DNA of 64,000 nt. It comes from JAYPUA01 sp038133845. GTDB taxonomy: Bacteria > SAR324 > NAC60-12. Of the stretch, positions 52,472-60,395 are shown in pieces. The DNA lies in the NCBI GenBank assembly GCA_038133845.1, contig JAYPUA010000001.1:152897-216896 (forward strand), read 5' to 3'. Below the pieces are notes generated by a model. It did not search any database. It saw only the letters and a program-made list of their open reading frames with translations, and was not told the origin of the DNA. How positions within the stretch are numbered: position 1 is the first letter of the stretch; every line of letters begins with the position of its first letter. The position numbers were made by a program, and so were the translations under genes.

Positions 52472-53440
52472 ATGGATGAACCTGGACCCAACGAGGCTCG
52501 AGCCGGCGGCTCCCTTTCCATCCCTCCTTTTTGGCAAGACCCTATGGAGAACAGCATCGAGCACATGGAGCGCTTCACCTTCATTGAAGGTTCAGTGGGA
52601 CGTCTGGAGAAGCTGCTGGTCCGTGGTGTGGAAGAGTTTTTGGGAAAGCGCGAGATCGCCCGGATCTACAGGCAGGTGGTTGAGGCGAGAAGCAGCGGAA
52701 AAACCTTTTGGAAGCGCGCTGTGGACCAGCTGGAGCTGAAGATTCGGGTCAACGGACTGCCGCTGGAGCAAATCCCGCAAGGGCCCCTCTTGGTGGTGGC
52801 CAACCATCCTTTTGGTCAGATCGACGGCGTCGTGCTGTCGCACCTGATCGAGACGTTTCGTCCGGACTACCGCGTGGTGGCCTGGGAGATCCTCAACGCA
52901 GCCGACCAACTGGACGACGTTGTTCTGCCGATCTGCTTCAAGGAGGAGTACAGCGCCAAGCGCAAGAACCTGATCACGTTGCGGCGCACCATCGAGACCC
53001 TCAAGGAGGGGCGAACGGTGATCCTCTTTCCGGCAGGCGCGGCGGCGACCAGCCCGACCTGGTTCGGACCTGCAGTGGATGCGCCTTGGCAAAAGTTCCT
53101 CTCCAAGCTGGTGCTGGCGACCAACCTGACCGTGCTCCCGGTCTACTTTCATGGCCAGAACAGCCGGCTCTTTCAGATCTCCAGCCACCTGAGCTACCAC
53201 CTCAAGCTCAGCCTCTTCTTTCATGAGATGAAGCGCATGCGCGGCCGCGAGGTTCAGGTGACGCTCGGGAACCCGCTGAGCAGCGTCTTGGACCAGACCG
53301 GCCGGGATGAACTGCAGATCCTCGAGTTCCTCTACCAGACGACCATGCAACTCCGGGAGCAGCGGGCGCATCCCTTCGTGGAGTTTGTGGCCGAGAGTTG
53401 GACAGAGCCTGCAGCTGCGTGTTCCCAGCGCGCCGCCTGA
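52472..53440 (+). CDS. Lysophospholipid acyltransferase-like protein (PlsC superfamily)
   Basis: The 322-residue protein has PLLVVANHPFGQIDGVVLSHLIETFRPDYRVVAWEIL, the acyltransferase block I in the NHPxGxxDG form seen in OlsA/hemolysin-like members, and TVILFPAGAAATSP as the block III equivalent, with LPVYFHGQNSRLF resembling block IV. No membrane helix is evident. It would acylate a glycerophospholipid, ornithine lipid or similar acceptor. A second possible start is the ATG at 52544. Its position 140 bases before phoA suggests membrane lipid remodelling under phosphate limitation, as with ornithine lipids, but this is inference. Confidence 0.85.
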   Translation: MDEPGPNEARAGGSLSIPPFWQDPMENSIEHMERFTFIEGSVGRLEKLLVRGVEEFLGKREIARIYRQVVEARSSGKTFWKRAVDQLELKIRVNGLPLEQIPQGPLLVVANHPFGQIDGVVLSHLIETFRPDYRVVAWEILNAADQLDDVVLPICFKEEYSAKRKNLITLRRTIETLKEGRTVILFPAGAAATSPTWFGPAVDAPWQKFLSKLVLATNLTVLPVYFHGQNSRLFQISSHLSYHLKLSLFFHEMKRMRGREVQVTLGNPLSSVLDQTGRDELQILEFLYQTTMQLREQRAHPFVEFVAESWTEPAAACSQRAA

Positions 53441-53581
53441 GGCACCCCGGACGCCTGCCGAGGGCTCGGGGCAGAGAGGGCTTAACGCGATTCTCACGAA
53501 CCACCAAAGATGCGCGAACAAACTCCCGGCACTCTTGGAGGAGTCAATCCAACGATTATTCCCTCAATCTCAAGGAATCGA

Positions 53582-55366
53582 ATGAAACTGACAAAGCCTC
53601 TACTGGCAAGCCTGGGTGCAGGGTTGCTGATGCAGTCTGCGGCAATGGCCCAGACGGTCTATCCCATCCACCGAGCCTCGATCCTCAGCGGCCAGATGTT
53701 CGACTTCAAGGTCGAGTTCAGCGGAGTTGTGGATCCTGCAAAGCTCTCCGTTCAGATCAACGGCGTGGACCATGCGGAGTTCTTTGGTCAGGGAGCCACC
53801 TTGACTCTGCGTGAAGATGGCGTGGACGCCTCTGCCGTCCGCCTGAACAACGTCCGCATCATGCAGCCCGGAAAGTACGTCGTCACGGCAACAGATGGTC
53901 AGGGCACGGCCAGTGTGACCTGGGAGGTTTACGGGACGCCTTCCGTCCGGCAGGCCAAGAACGTGATCCTCTTTGTTGCCGACGGTCTCAGTCCCGCGCA
54001 CCGCACCGCCGCCCGTGTGATGTCCAAAGGCATCACCGAGGGCAAGTATCACGGCGAGTTGGCGATGGACAGCATGCCGCACATGGCGATGGTGGGAACG
54101 TCCGGAGTGGACTCGATCATTACGGATTCCGCCAACTCTGCCCACGCCTACACTACCGGGCACAAGTCCAGCGTCAACGCGCTGGGAGTCTATGCCGACC
54201 GCACCCCGGACACCTTCGACGACCCCAAGGTGGAGACCATCGCGGAGCTGGTCAAACGCCGCCTGAACATGGCGGTTGGAGTGGTCTCCGATGCCGAGAT
54301 TCAGGACGCCACCCCGGCCTCTGTGGTGGCCCACACCCGCCGACGCGCAGAGAAGGCGGCGATCACGGAGATGTTCTTCAACACCCAGCCGGAGGTGATC
54401 CTCGGAGGGGGCTCGGCCTACTTCCTGCCGCAGTCCACCCCGGGCTCCAAGCGCAAGGACGAGCAGAACTTCTTCCGCAAGTTCCAGCAGGAAGCCAACT
54501 ACGCGATTGTCACTGAACGGGATTCGCTGATGGCCAAGGTCGAAGATCCGGCAACCCGCAAGGTGCTGGGAATGTTCAGCACCGGGAACATGGACGGGGT
54601 GCTGGATCGGGAGTTCTACAACAACGACGTGAAGTTTCCGAACCAGCCCGACCTGACCGAGATGACCGAGGCGGCCATCAAGGTGCTGGATCGGCATGAG
54701 GACGGCTTCTTCCTGATGGTGGAGGCGGCGATGGTGGACAAATACTCCCACCCGCTTGACTGGGAGCGCGCTGTGATGGACACGATCATGTTCGACAAGG
54801 CCGTGGCTGTGGCCAAGCAGTACGCTGCGATGAACGGAGACACTCTGGTGCTTGTCACGGGAGACCACACGCACGGACTGAGCATCATCGGTACGGTGGA
54901 TGACAGCAAGCCCGGCGACCTGCGGGACCAGATCGGCGTCTATGCCGACGCAGGCTACCCGAACTACGTTGACGGCGACGGTGATGGCTATCCGGATGAC
55001 CTGAACGTCTCCAAACGCCTGGCGGTGCTCTTCAGCAACTTCCCGGATCACTACGAGACGCTCCGTCCGAAGCAGGACGGAACCTTCAGCCCGGCAGTCC
55101 GCAAGGACAAGGTCTATGTCGCCAACGAGAAGTACAAGAACGAGCCGGGGGCAATCTACCGAGAAGGGATCCTGCCCCGAAATTCTGGCTCTGGAGTCCA
55201 CACCGCAGACGACATGATCCTCAGCGCCATGGGCCCGGGGGCCGAGCAGGTCCGTGGATTCATGGACAACACCGAGATCTTCCGGGTCATGGCCGAGGCC
55301 CTGTCCCTCGGAGTGAGCGGGATGGCTCGTCAGGCCGAGGTGAAACCGGTCTACGCCAGCAACTGA
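53582..55366 (+). CDS. Secreted alkaline phosphatase (PhoA superfamily) with N-terminal beta domain
   Basis: The 594-residue product has a signal peptide (MKLTKPLLASLGAGLLMQSA, cleavage near AMA/QTV), a beta-rich domain of about 100 residues, then the catalytic domain: NVILFVADGLSP with metal Asp, IITDSANSAHAYTTGHKS with the nucleophilic Ser, VEAAMVDKYSHPLDWERAV, and VLVTGDHTHGLS with zinc ligands. A late GSGVHTADDMILSAMGPGAEQVRGFMDNTEI gives the last His. DGDGDGYPDD near residue 460 is a calcium-loop-like insert. It would release phosphate from organophosphates in the periplasm, feeding the Pit or Afu systems nearby. Confidence 0.94.
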   Translation: MKLTKPLLASLGAGLLMQSAAMAQTVYPIHRASILSGQMFDFKVEFSGVVDPAKLSVQINGVDHAEFFGQGATLTLREDGVDASAVRLNNVRIMQPGKYVVTATDGQGTASVTWEVYGTPSVRQAKNVILFVADGLSPAHRTAARVMSKGITEGKYHGELAMDSMPHMAMVGTSGVDSIITDSANSAHAYTTGHKSSVNALGVYADRTPDTFDDPKVETIAELVKRRLNMAVGVVSDAEIQDATPASVVAHTRRRAEKAAITEMFFNTQPEVILGGGSAYFLPQSTPGSKRKDEQNFFRKFQQEANYAIVTERDSLMAKVEDPATRKVLGMFSTGNMDGVLDREFYNNDVKFPNQPDLTEMTEAAIKVLDRHEDGFFLMVEAAMVDKYSHPLDWERAVMDTIMFDKAVAVAKQYAAMNGDTLVLVTGDHTHGLSIIGTVDDSKPGDLRDQIGVYADAGYPNYVDGDGDGYPDDLNVSKRLAVLFSNFPDHYETLRPKQDGTFSPAVRKDKVYVANEKYKNEPGAIYREGILPRNSGSGVHTADDMILSAMGPGAEQVRGFMDNTEIFRVMAEALSLGVSGMARQAEVKPVYASN

Positions 55367-55380
55367 AGCCCTGCCTGTTC

Positions 55381-55439
55381 AGAGAGGCTCCTGAAGTTTG
55401 GAGCCTCTTCCAGACCTCCCGGAGGGAGACTTTCCTCCG
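55381..55439 (+). terminator. Tandem hairpins downstream of the alkaline phosphatase gene
   Basis: First hairpin: AGAGGCTCC (55381-55389), 8-base loop, GGAGCCTCT (55398-55406), nine perfect pairs. Second: CCCGGAGG (55416-55423), 8-base loop, CCTCCGGG (55432-55439). Neither ends in a T-run, so Rho-independent termination is uncertain; they may limit read-through into the gene at 55468. Confidence 0.6.
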
Positions 55440-55467
55440 GGGGCAACCCGCACTGCTCACTCTCAAC

Positions 55468-55899
55468 ATGTGCCGTCTCTGGCTTGTTTCCCTCTTGCTG
55501 CTGGCTCCATTCATCGCTTCCTCCCAGCCTGCAGAGCTGCGCTTCGATGAAATGTACGAAGGCTCAGGAATCCTGGGGCTGCAGTACTCGTCCCGCCTCA
55601 TGGCCCTCAACGGGCAGGAGGTGGTCGTGCGTGGCTTCATGGCTCCTCCCCTGAAGGCGGAGGCCACGTTCTTTGTCCTGACCAGCAACCCGGTCAACCT
55701 TTGCCCGTTTTGCGATTCTGATGCCGACTGGCCCACGGACATCATCGTGGTGCTTCCGGAGGGTGAGGTGGAGTTCCGGCCCAACACGGATCCGGTGGAG
55801 ATCCAAGGCATCCTGAACGTGGGCGCCTACGTTGAACCCACCTCCGGATTCTACTGCCGTGTCTGGATGACCGAGGCCGAGGTCCGGGTGCTGCGCTGA
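55468..55899 (+). CDS. Small periplasmic protein with CPFC motif, next to an ABC transporter
   Basis: The 143-residue protein has a signal peptide (MCRLWLVSLLLLAPFIAS, cleavage near ASS/QPA) and a beta-rich mature part: MALNGQEVVVRGFMAPPLKAEATFFVLTSNPVNLCPFCDSDADWPTDIIVVLPEG. The pattern of an OB-like strand followed by a Cys pair resembles DUF3299-type proteins that accompany FtsX-like ABC systems, some of which are zinc-linked; this resemblance is from memory and only moderate. CPFC could bind a metal or be redox active. The stop lies two bases before the ATPase start, so the three genes form an operon. Confidence 0.75.
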   Translation: MCRLWLVSLLLLAPFIASSQPAELRFDEMYEGSGILGLQYSSRLMALNGQEVVVRGFMAPPLKAEATFFVLTSNPVNLCPFCDSDADWPTDIIVVLPEGEVEFRPNTDPVEIQGILNVGAYVEPTSGFYCRVWMTEAEVRVLR

Positions 55900-55901
55900 G
55901 T

Positions 55902-56597
55902 ATGTCGCTGGCTCTCCAGGTTGATGACCTGAGCGTCTCCTATCTTCAGGCAGATGGCACCCGGCTGAGTGTGCTCCAGAACCTGGCCTTCATGCTGCCC
56001 GCCGGAAGCTCGCTGGGCATCCACGGACCTTCCGGATCGGGAAAGACCACGCTGCTTCACGCGCTCGCCGGGCTCAGTTTGGCCGCTGGGAGCATCCTGT
56101 GGGGAACGGTACGCCTCGACACCCTGAGTGAGCCGGAGCGCGATGCTTGGCGGCTGCGACATGCCGCTTTCATCTTCCAGGAGATTCACCTGTTCCGCGG
56201 TCTGTCTTTGCTGGAAAACGTCCTCTTTCCGCTGACGATGAAGCAGTGGCGAGTGACCCGGACTCAGCGAGAGACCGGGCGGGAACTGCTGAAGTACTTC
56301 GGGATCTCCGAGAAACGTCAGCTCTCCGTGCTGTCACGCGGAGAGTTGCAGCGAGTGGCCACTGCCCGGGCCCTGATCGGTCAACCGGAGGTGCTCTTTG
56401 CCGATGAGCCTACTGCCAGCCTGGATGCTGCCAACGCACAGCTCCTGTCCCTCAAACTCAAGGACTACTGCCAGGCCCATCAAGTGACGCTGATTGCGGT
56501 GTCCCACGACACGGTTCTGCTCCGGGAGATGGAGTATCAGGGGCGTCTAGAGCGTGGTAAGCTGTGCTGGGAACCTCCTCCGGAGGAGCGAGGATGA
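55902..56597 (+). CDS. LolD/MacB-like ABC transporter ATPase
   Basis: The 231-residue ATPase has Walker A GPSGSGKTT, Q loop FIFQEIHLFRGLSLLENVLFPL, Walker B VLFADEPTASLD and His switch VSHD, the LolD/FtsE type. The signature is degenerate, LSRGELQR instead of LSGGQ(Q/R)QR, which occurs in some functional ATPases of this group. It partners the FtsX-like permease encoded next with an ATGA overlap. It probably drives mechanotransmission to periplasmic components, not transport through the membrane. Confidence 0.9.
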   Translation: MSLALQVDDLSVSYLQADGTRLSVLQNLAFMLPAGSSLGIHGPSGSGKTTLLHALAGLSLAAGSILWGTVRLDTLSEPERDAWRLRHAAFIFQEIHLFRGLSLLENVLFPLTMKQWRVTRTQRETGRELLKYFGISEKRQLSVLSRGELQRVATARALIGQPEVLFADEPTASLDAANAQLLSLKLKDYCQAHQVTLIAVSHDTVLLREMEYQGRLERGKLCWEPPPEERG

Positions 56598-57862
56598 ATC
56601 CGTTCTGGCTGCTCAAGGCGACCATTCGTCAAGACCGCAGGGGGTTTCTCCTGCTCTCTTTGCTGATCGCTCTCTCTCTGGGGCTGGGAGTTGCGGTGCT
56701 CTCTCAGGAGCGAGCGTTGCGTAAGGGGAGCGCGCAGGCGGCTGCAGATTTTGATCTGCTGATCGGTGCCCCGGGGAGTCCCACGCAACTCCTGCTGTCT
56801 GCGGTCTACCTTCAGCCTCGGGCTGTCTCTCTGATCTCCTCGGGCCTGCTCACCCAGTTGCAGAGCGACTCCCGGGTCGAGTTTGCCGCACCGCTGGCCT
56901 TTGGAGACTCCTGGAAGGGCCGGATGATTGTTGGAACCACAGAGGCTTTCGTCACGCTTGGAGGAGCGCGCGCTCTGCTGGAGGGGCGCAGCTTTCGAGA
57001 GGAGCACGAGGCCGTCGTGGGGGCCAAGGTCGCCTTGGCGCTTGGGGAGTCCTTTGTGTCTCAGCACGGCACCCCGGAAGAGGTCCGCATTCAGGAGCAG
57101 ATCGGAGGAACTCCGGGCGTGCATGATTCCGAATCCTTCACCGTGGTTGGGCGTCTGCCTGTTCAGGGGACTCCTTGGGACTGGGCGATTTTGGTCCCTG
57201 TAGAGGCCGTGTGGCATGCGCACGGGCTGTCCGGATCCCGCTCCGAGTTTGGAGGTGCCTTGGGGTCCTCTTTTCAGGCTCCTGTGGAGCTTGATGAGGG
57301 GGCATCGGAGCAGGAATCAAATCCGGGAGTTCCTGCGATCGTGGTCAAGCCGCGCGGCGTGGCTGAGGCTTATCAACTCCGTGCGACCTATCGTACGGCG
57401 CAGACCCAGGCGTTCTTTCCGGCAGAGGTGCTGGTGGAGCTGTATCAAACGCTGGGAGATGTCCGGGATGCGATGAGCCTACTGGCTTGGGCGACACAGG
57501 TGCTGGTGATTGCGGCGGTTTGGATCACCGTCTTGATGACGCTGGAACTGAAGCGCAGTCAGCTCGCCCTGCTTCGGGCATTCGGTGCCTCCCGAGGGTT
57601 CCTGTTCCTGGGGATCTGGTTGCATGTGGAGGCCATGGTCCTGACCGGGGTCGTGCTTGGGCTCGGATTGGGCTGGCTGGGTGCCTGGGGGCTGTCCTGG
57701 GGGTTTGCGCAACAGAGCGGACTGTTCCTTCCGGTTCGACTCTCCTGGCCCGAACTGCAGATGGCGCTCATTCTGCTCGCATCCGGAGGCGTACTGGGCC
57801 TCCTCCCAGGCTGGTCCGCCTACCGCCGGAGCGTCCGGGAGGCGCTGCAGACCATACGCTGA
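56594..57862 (+). CDS. FtsX-like permease
   Basis: The 422-residue protein has one N-terminal helix (RGFLLLSLLIALSLGLGVAVLS), a large periplasmic domain of about 230 residues, and three C-terminal helices with ELKRSQLALLRAFGASRGFLFLGIWLHVEAMVLTG between the first two, the FtsX/MacB/LolE layout. AFGAS is the characteristic cytoplasmic loop. The N-terminal domain begins GSAQAAADFDLLIGAPGSPTQLLL, a phrase common in this uncharacterised FtsX group. Together with the ATPase and the CPFC protein it forms a three-part system of unknown cargo. Confidence 0.9.
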   Translation: MNPFWLLKATIRQDRRGFLLLSLLIALSLGLGVAVLSQERALRKGSAQAAADFDLLIGAPGSPTQLLLSAVYLQPRAVSLISSGLLTQLQSDSRVEFAAPLAFGDSWKGRMIVGTTEAFVTLGGARALLEGRSFREEHEAVVGAKVALALGESFVSQHGTPEEVRIQEQIGGTPGVHDSESFTVVGRLPVQGTPWDWAILVPVEAVWHAHGLSGSRSEFGGALGSSFQAPVELDEGASEQESNPGVPAIVVKPRGVAEAYQLRATYRTAQTQAFFPAEVLVELYQTLGDVRDAMSLLAWATQVLVIAAVWITVLMTLELKRSQLALLRAFGASRGFLFLGIWLHVEAMVLTGVVLGLGLGWLGAWGLSWGFAQQSGLFLPVRLSWPELQMALILLASGGVLGLLPGWSAYRRSVREALQTIR

Positions 57863-57955
57863 AGGAGGGTTGTACGGGACGTGCAACTCGTCGAGAGAGA
57901 GCAGTCTGTTGACTGAGACGAGGAGGGACTCCGTTCCTTTGGAAAGCAGGCGAGG

Positions 57956-58060
57956 TTACCGGACCATGTTGTCGACAAGTGCCTCTTGAAGGAGAAAGTG
58001 CACCACAATGTACAGTAGTACGCCTGTGCACCACATGGAAAAAGCTACTCCATCGCTCAT
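57956..58060 (-). CDS. Candidate 34-residue single-helix membrane protein
   Basis: On the minus strand an ATG at 58060 opens a 34-codon frame: residues 7-24 (FSMWCTGVLLYIVVHFLL) form a plausible membrane helix, with a short acidic end. AAAGGA lies about 11 bases upstream. It is too short for statistical support and has no recognised family; it shares strand with the small membrane protein gene upstream (58120-58365) and may be the last gene of that transcript. Confidence 0.35.
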   Translation of the reverse strand: MSDGVAFSMWCTGVLLYIVVHFLLQEALVDNMVR

Positions 58061-58119
58061 GATCTGCTCGTCCTTTCAGCTTGGTCGTTTGTGTCTCCCT
58101 ACCCAGGGAGGTTGGGCTC

Positions 58120-58365
58120 CTAGAAGTTCAGCAGCCACTCCAGGGTCCAACTCCGGAACGCACTGCGGAGTTCCTCTGAGAACCAGTCTGGCCAGCCAAA
58201 AACCGGCACCATGACCTGAGAGTGCAGCCACATGATCAGGTTCAGGTACAGCACCCCCCAGACCGGAGAGGTTAGAAAAAACAGCATCCCCCAGAGGCGG
58301 GGCCTCCAGTGGGCCGGAGCAGAGGGAGGGAGGTGTTTGGAAGGCACGGCGAGGGTAGCGCTCAT
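58120..58365 (-). CDS. Small membrane protein coupled to a glycosyltransferase
   Basis: The 81-residue protein has a hydrophobic stretch of about 35 residues (LWGMLFFLTSPVWGVLYLNLIMWLHSQVM...) that could form one or two helices. Its ATG at 58365 overlaps the TGA of the glycosyltransferase gene (ATGA), the main reason to accept it. The rest is Trp-rich (FGWPDWFSEELRSAFRSWTLEWLL). I do not recognise it; a membrane partner for the soluble GT-B enzyme is possible. Confidence 0.65.
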   Translation of the reverse strand: MSATLAVPSKHLPPSAPAHWRPRLWGMLFFLTSPVWGVLYLNLIMWLHSQVMVPVFGWPDWFSEELRSAFRSWTLEWLLNF

Positions 58366-59432
58366 GAGGCAGGGACGGAGAGTTGGGTGTAGATGGCCCG
58401 GGTCCGGTCTGCACAGTCCTTCCACGTGTACTGGAGCGCATGCTCCCGGAGGCCGGTTCTGGGATGAGTGACCAGCTGCCGCATGCCTTCGGCAATCGAG
58501 TCAAGGTCGTAGGGGTGGCACTCCACAGCGAGGCCTCCGCTCACCTCCGGACCGGCTCCCTGGTCGCTCACCATTACCGGTGTCTCGCAGGTCATGGCCT
58601 CCAGGATCGGCATCCCGAAGCCCTCATAAAGCGTCGGAAATACAAACCCGAGGGCTCCGGAGTAGAGCAGGGGCAGGTCTGTATCCTCGACAAAGTCCAG
58701 CCAGCGGATCTGTGCCTGCCGCCCCGAAGACCGGATCGCCTCCAGGGTCTCCTCACCCCGATAGGAACAACGCCCTGCCAACACCAACTGCAGGTCCAGT
58801 CCGGACTGAGCAAACGCCTTGACGAGGCGGGTAGTGTTCTTGCGGACCGACAGGTCGCCAACAAACAGCAGGTACTCCTTGGCAAGCCCCAGCCGCGTCC
58901 GCATGGAACGGATCTCCTCTACCGGGGCCGGACGGAAGCGGGGGCTGACTCCCAGAGGTGTCGCGAAGACCTTCTCCTCCGGAATCGACAGGGTGTTCAA
59001 CAGGTCTCTGCGCGAGGATTCGCTGACCGTGATCACGGCGTCGCAGCTCTCTGCAATCTGCTGAAACTGAGTCCGCTTGCGCTCCCGGAACTCTGTGGAG
59101 CAGACCGGATCCGGGCAGTCCTGCAGCACGAGGACGTCGTGAATGGTGACCACCCTCCGGGAAGAGCGAATGCGGGGCGCGAGGGTGTCTAGCCCATGCA
59201 CAACCTCCGGGGTGCGAAACCAGGTCCAGTAGCGCTCGTCATACGGCTGTAGCGGAAAGGGCATGTGTTGCACCTTGAGTCGCTTTTTCAGCCTTGAGAA
59301 CTTGTAGAGCAACCGAACCTCTTCCGGAAGGCACATCTCCGAGAACTCCCGAATCAGCTCCAGCATGTAGCGGGAGACTCCGGTCGGCTTACGATAGTCC
59401 AGATTGGAAATTTCCAGGGCGATGTGTGTCAT
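58362..59432 (-). CDS. GT-B (family 4-like) glycosyltransferase
   Basis: The 356-residue protein has a Rossmann-like N-terminal half (MTHIALEISNLDYRKPTGVSRYMLELIREF) and the family 4 C-terminal half: EYLLFVGDLSVRKNTTRLVKAFAQS, LQLVLAG, LPLLYSGALGFVFPTLYEGFGMPILEAMTCETPVMVSDQGAGPEV, with the EGFGMPILEAM nucleotide-sugar EX7E-type motif. It probably adds a sugar to LPS or exopolysaccharide. ATG at 59432 follows GGAGGAG; upstream frame is open but lacks conserved sequence. A different gene, for a small membrane protein, is coupled downstream. Confidence 0.92.
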   Translation of the reverse strand: MTHIALEISNLDYRKPTGVSRYMLELIREFSEMCLPEEVRLLYKFSRLKKRLKVQHMPFPLQPYDERYWTWFRTPEVVHGLDTLAPRIRSSRRVVTIHDVLVLQDCPDPVCSTEFRERKRTQFQQIAESCDAVITVSESSRRDLLNTLSIPEEKVFATPLGVSPRFRPAPVEEIRSMRTRLGLAKEYLLFVGDLSVRKNTTRLVKAFAQSGLDLQLVLAGRCSYRGEETLEAIRSSGRQAQIRWLDFVEDTDLPLLYSGALGFVFPTLYEGFGMPILEAMTCETPVMVSDQGAGPEVSGGLAVECHPYDLDSIAEGMRQLVTHPRTGLREHALQYTWKDCADRTRAIYTQLSVPAS

Positions 59433-59621
59433 GCTCCTCCAAGTGTCAGGAGCATTCTTGCGAAGAGATGTTAGTGAATGGTGAAGAATCGATGAGAGGT
59501 GAATCCGGGAGGGGATTCGGAGGAATGCGTGTAGGTGACCAACGTTGCAGGAACCAAACTGTAACCCGATGAAAACGATCCTCAAACACAAGGGCTCTAG
59601 AATTCGAAGCTGGTATCTCGC

Positions 59622-60278
59622 ATGAGCATGCGAAGGATGATCTCTCAACTTCTCAGGATGCAGTCAGGCATGAAAACCTTCATGGAAGCGCTCCGCGAAC
59701 AGCGCTGGGATGACCACCGATACTACCACCACAGCCGGATCAACCAGTCCCTGCATCTGGTCAGTGCGATCAGCTTTCTCTGTGCCTACGTGCTGGTTTT
59801 CACCGACCCGGTGGCAGCCGCCCTGATCGGCTGGCTGTTCTCCATGGTGACGCGACAGGTGGGACACTTCTTCTTCGAACCCAAGGACTACGATCAGGTC
59901 AACCAAGCGACTCACGAGCACAAGGAGTCGATCAAGGTTGGCTACAACCTGTTCCGCAAGGTGATCCTGATGAGCATCTGGGCGGCCTCTCCGGTGCTCC
60001 TGTACTTCGACCCCACCTGCTTTGGTCTGTTTGAACCGTACGCCGACCCCTATGGCTTCCTACACAACATGTCGATCCTCTGGATCTCGATTGGTGTCGG
60101 AGCCGTGCTCTTCCGGATGGTCCAGCTCTTCATCCTCCAAGACGTCCAGGCCGGGATTGTCTGGGTGACGAAGATCCTGACCGATCCCTTCCATGACATC
60201 CTGCTCTACTGGAGGTCGCCGATCTATCTGCTACGTGGGGAACTGGTGGACCCCATGCACGCAAAGCATGCAGCCTGA
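59622..60278 (+). CDS. Membrane protein with Mpo1/DUF962-like histidine motif
   Basis: The 218-residue protein has about four membrane helices. YHHSRINQSLHLVSAISFLCAYV and RQVGHFFFEPKDYDQVNQATHE resemble the H...N...H and GH.f.E patterns of Mpo1-like (DUF962) dioxygenases, which alpha-oxidise 2-hydroxy fatty acids, but other residues differ, and fatty-acid-hydroxylase-like alternatives remain. ATG at 59622 is the most upstream of several nearby starts. It lies divergent to the glycosyltransferase gene and 117 bases before the GT-C gene. Confidence 0.7.
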   Translation: MSMRRMISQLLRMQSGMKTFMEALREQRWDDHRYYHHSRINQSLHLVSAISFLCAYVLVFTDPVAAALIGWLFSMVTRQVGHFFFEPKDYDQVNQATHEHKESIKVGYNLFRKVILMSIWAASPVLLYFDPTCFGLFEPYADPYGFLHNMSILWISIGVGAVLFRMVQLFILQDVQAGIVWVTKILTDPFHDILLYWRSPIYLLRGELVDPMHAKHAA

Positions 60279-60395
60279 GCCTCGGCTCACTCTGCAAAGC
60301 AAGGCCTCGTGCTAGTCTTGAGGCCTCCTCCCTCCTCAGCACCAACAGCGGCTTCCGACCTCTCTCCCGGAAGCCGCACCCCTCCTCTGGAAACC

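Noticed and set aside
58095..58110. Hairpin CTCCCT-ACCC-AGGGAG as terminator of the small membrane protein gene
   Set aside because: Only six pairs and no T-run on the minus strand; too weak to call.
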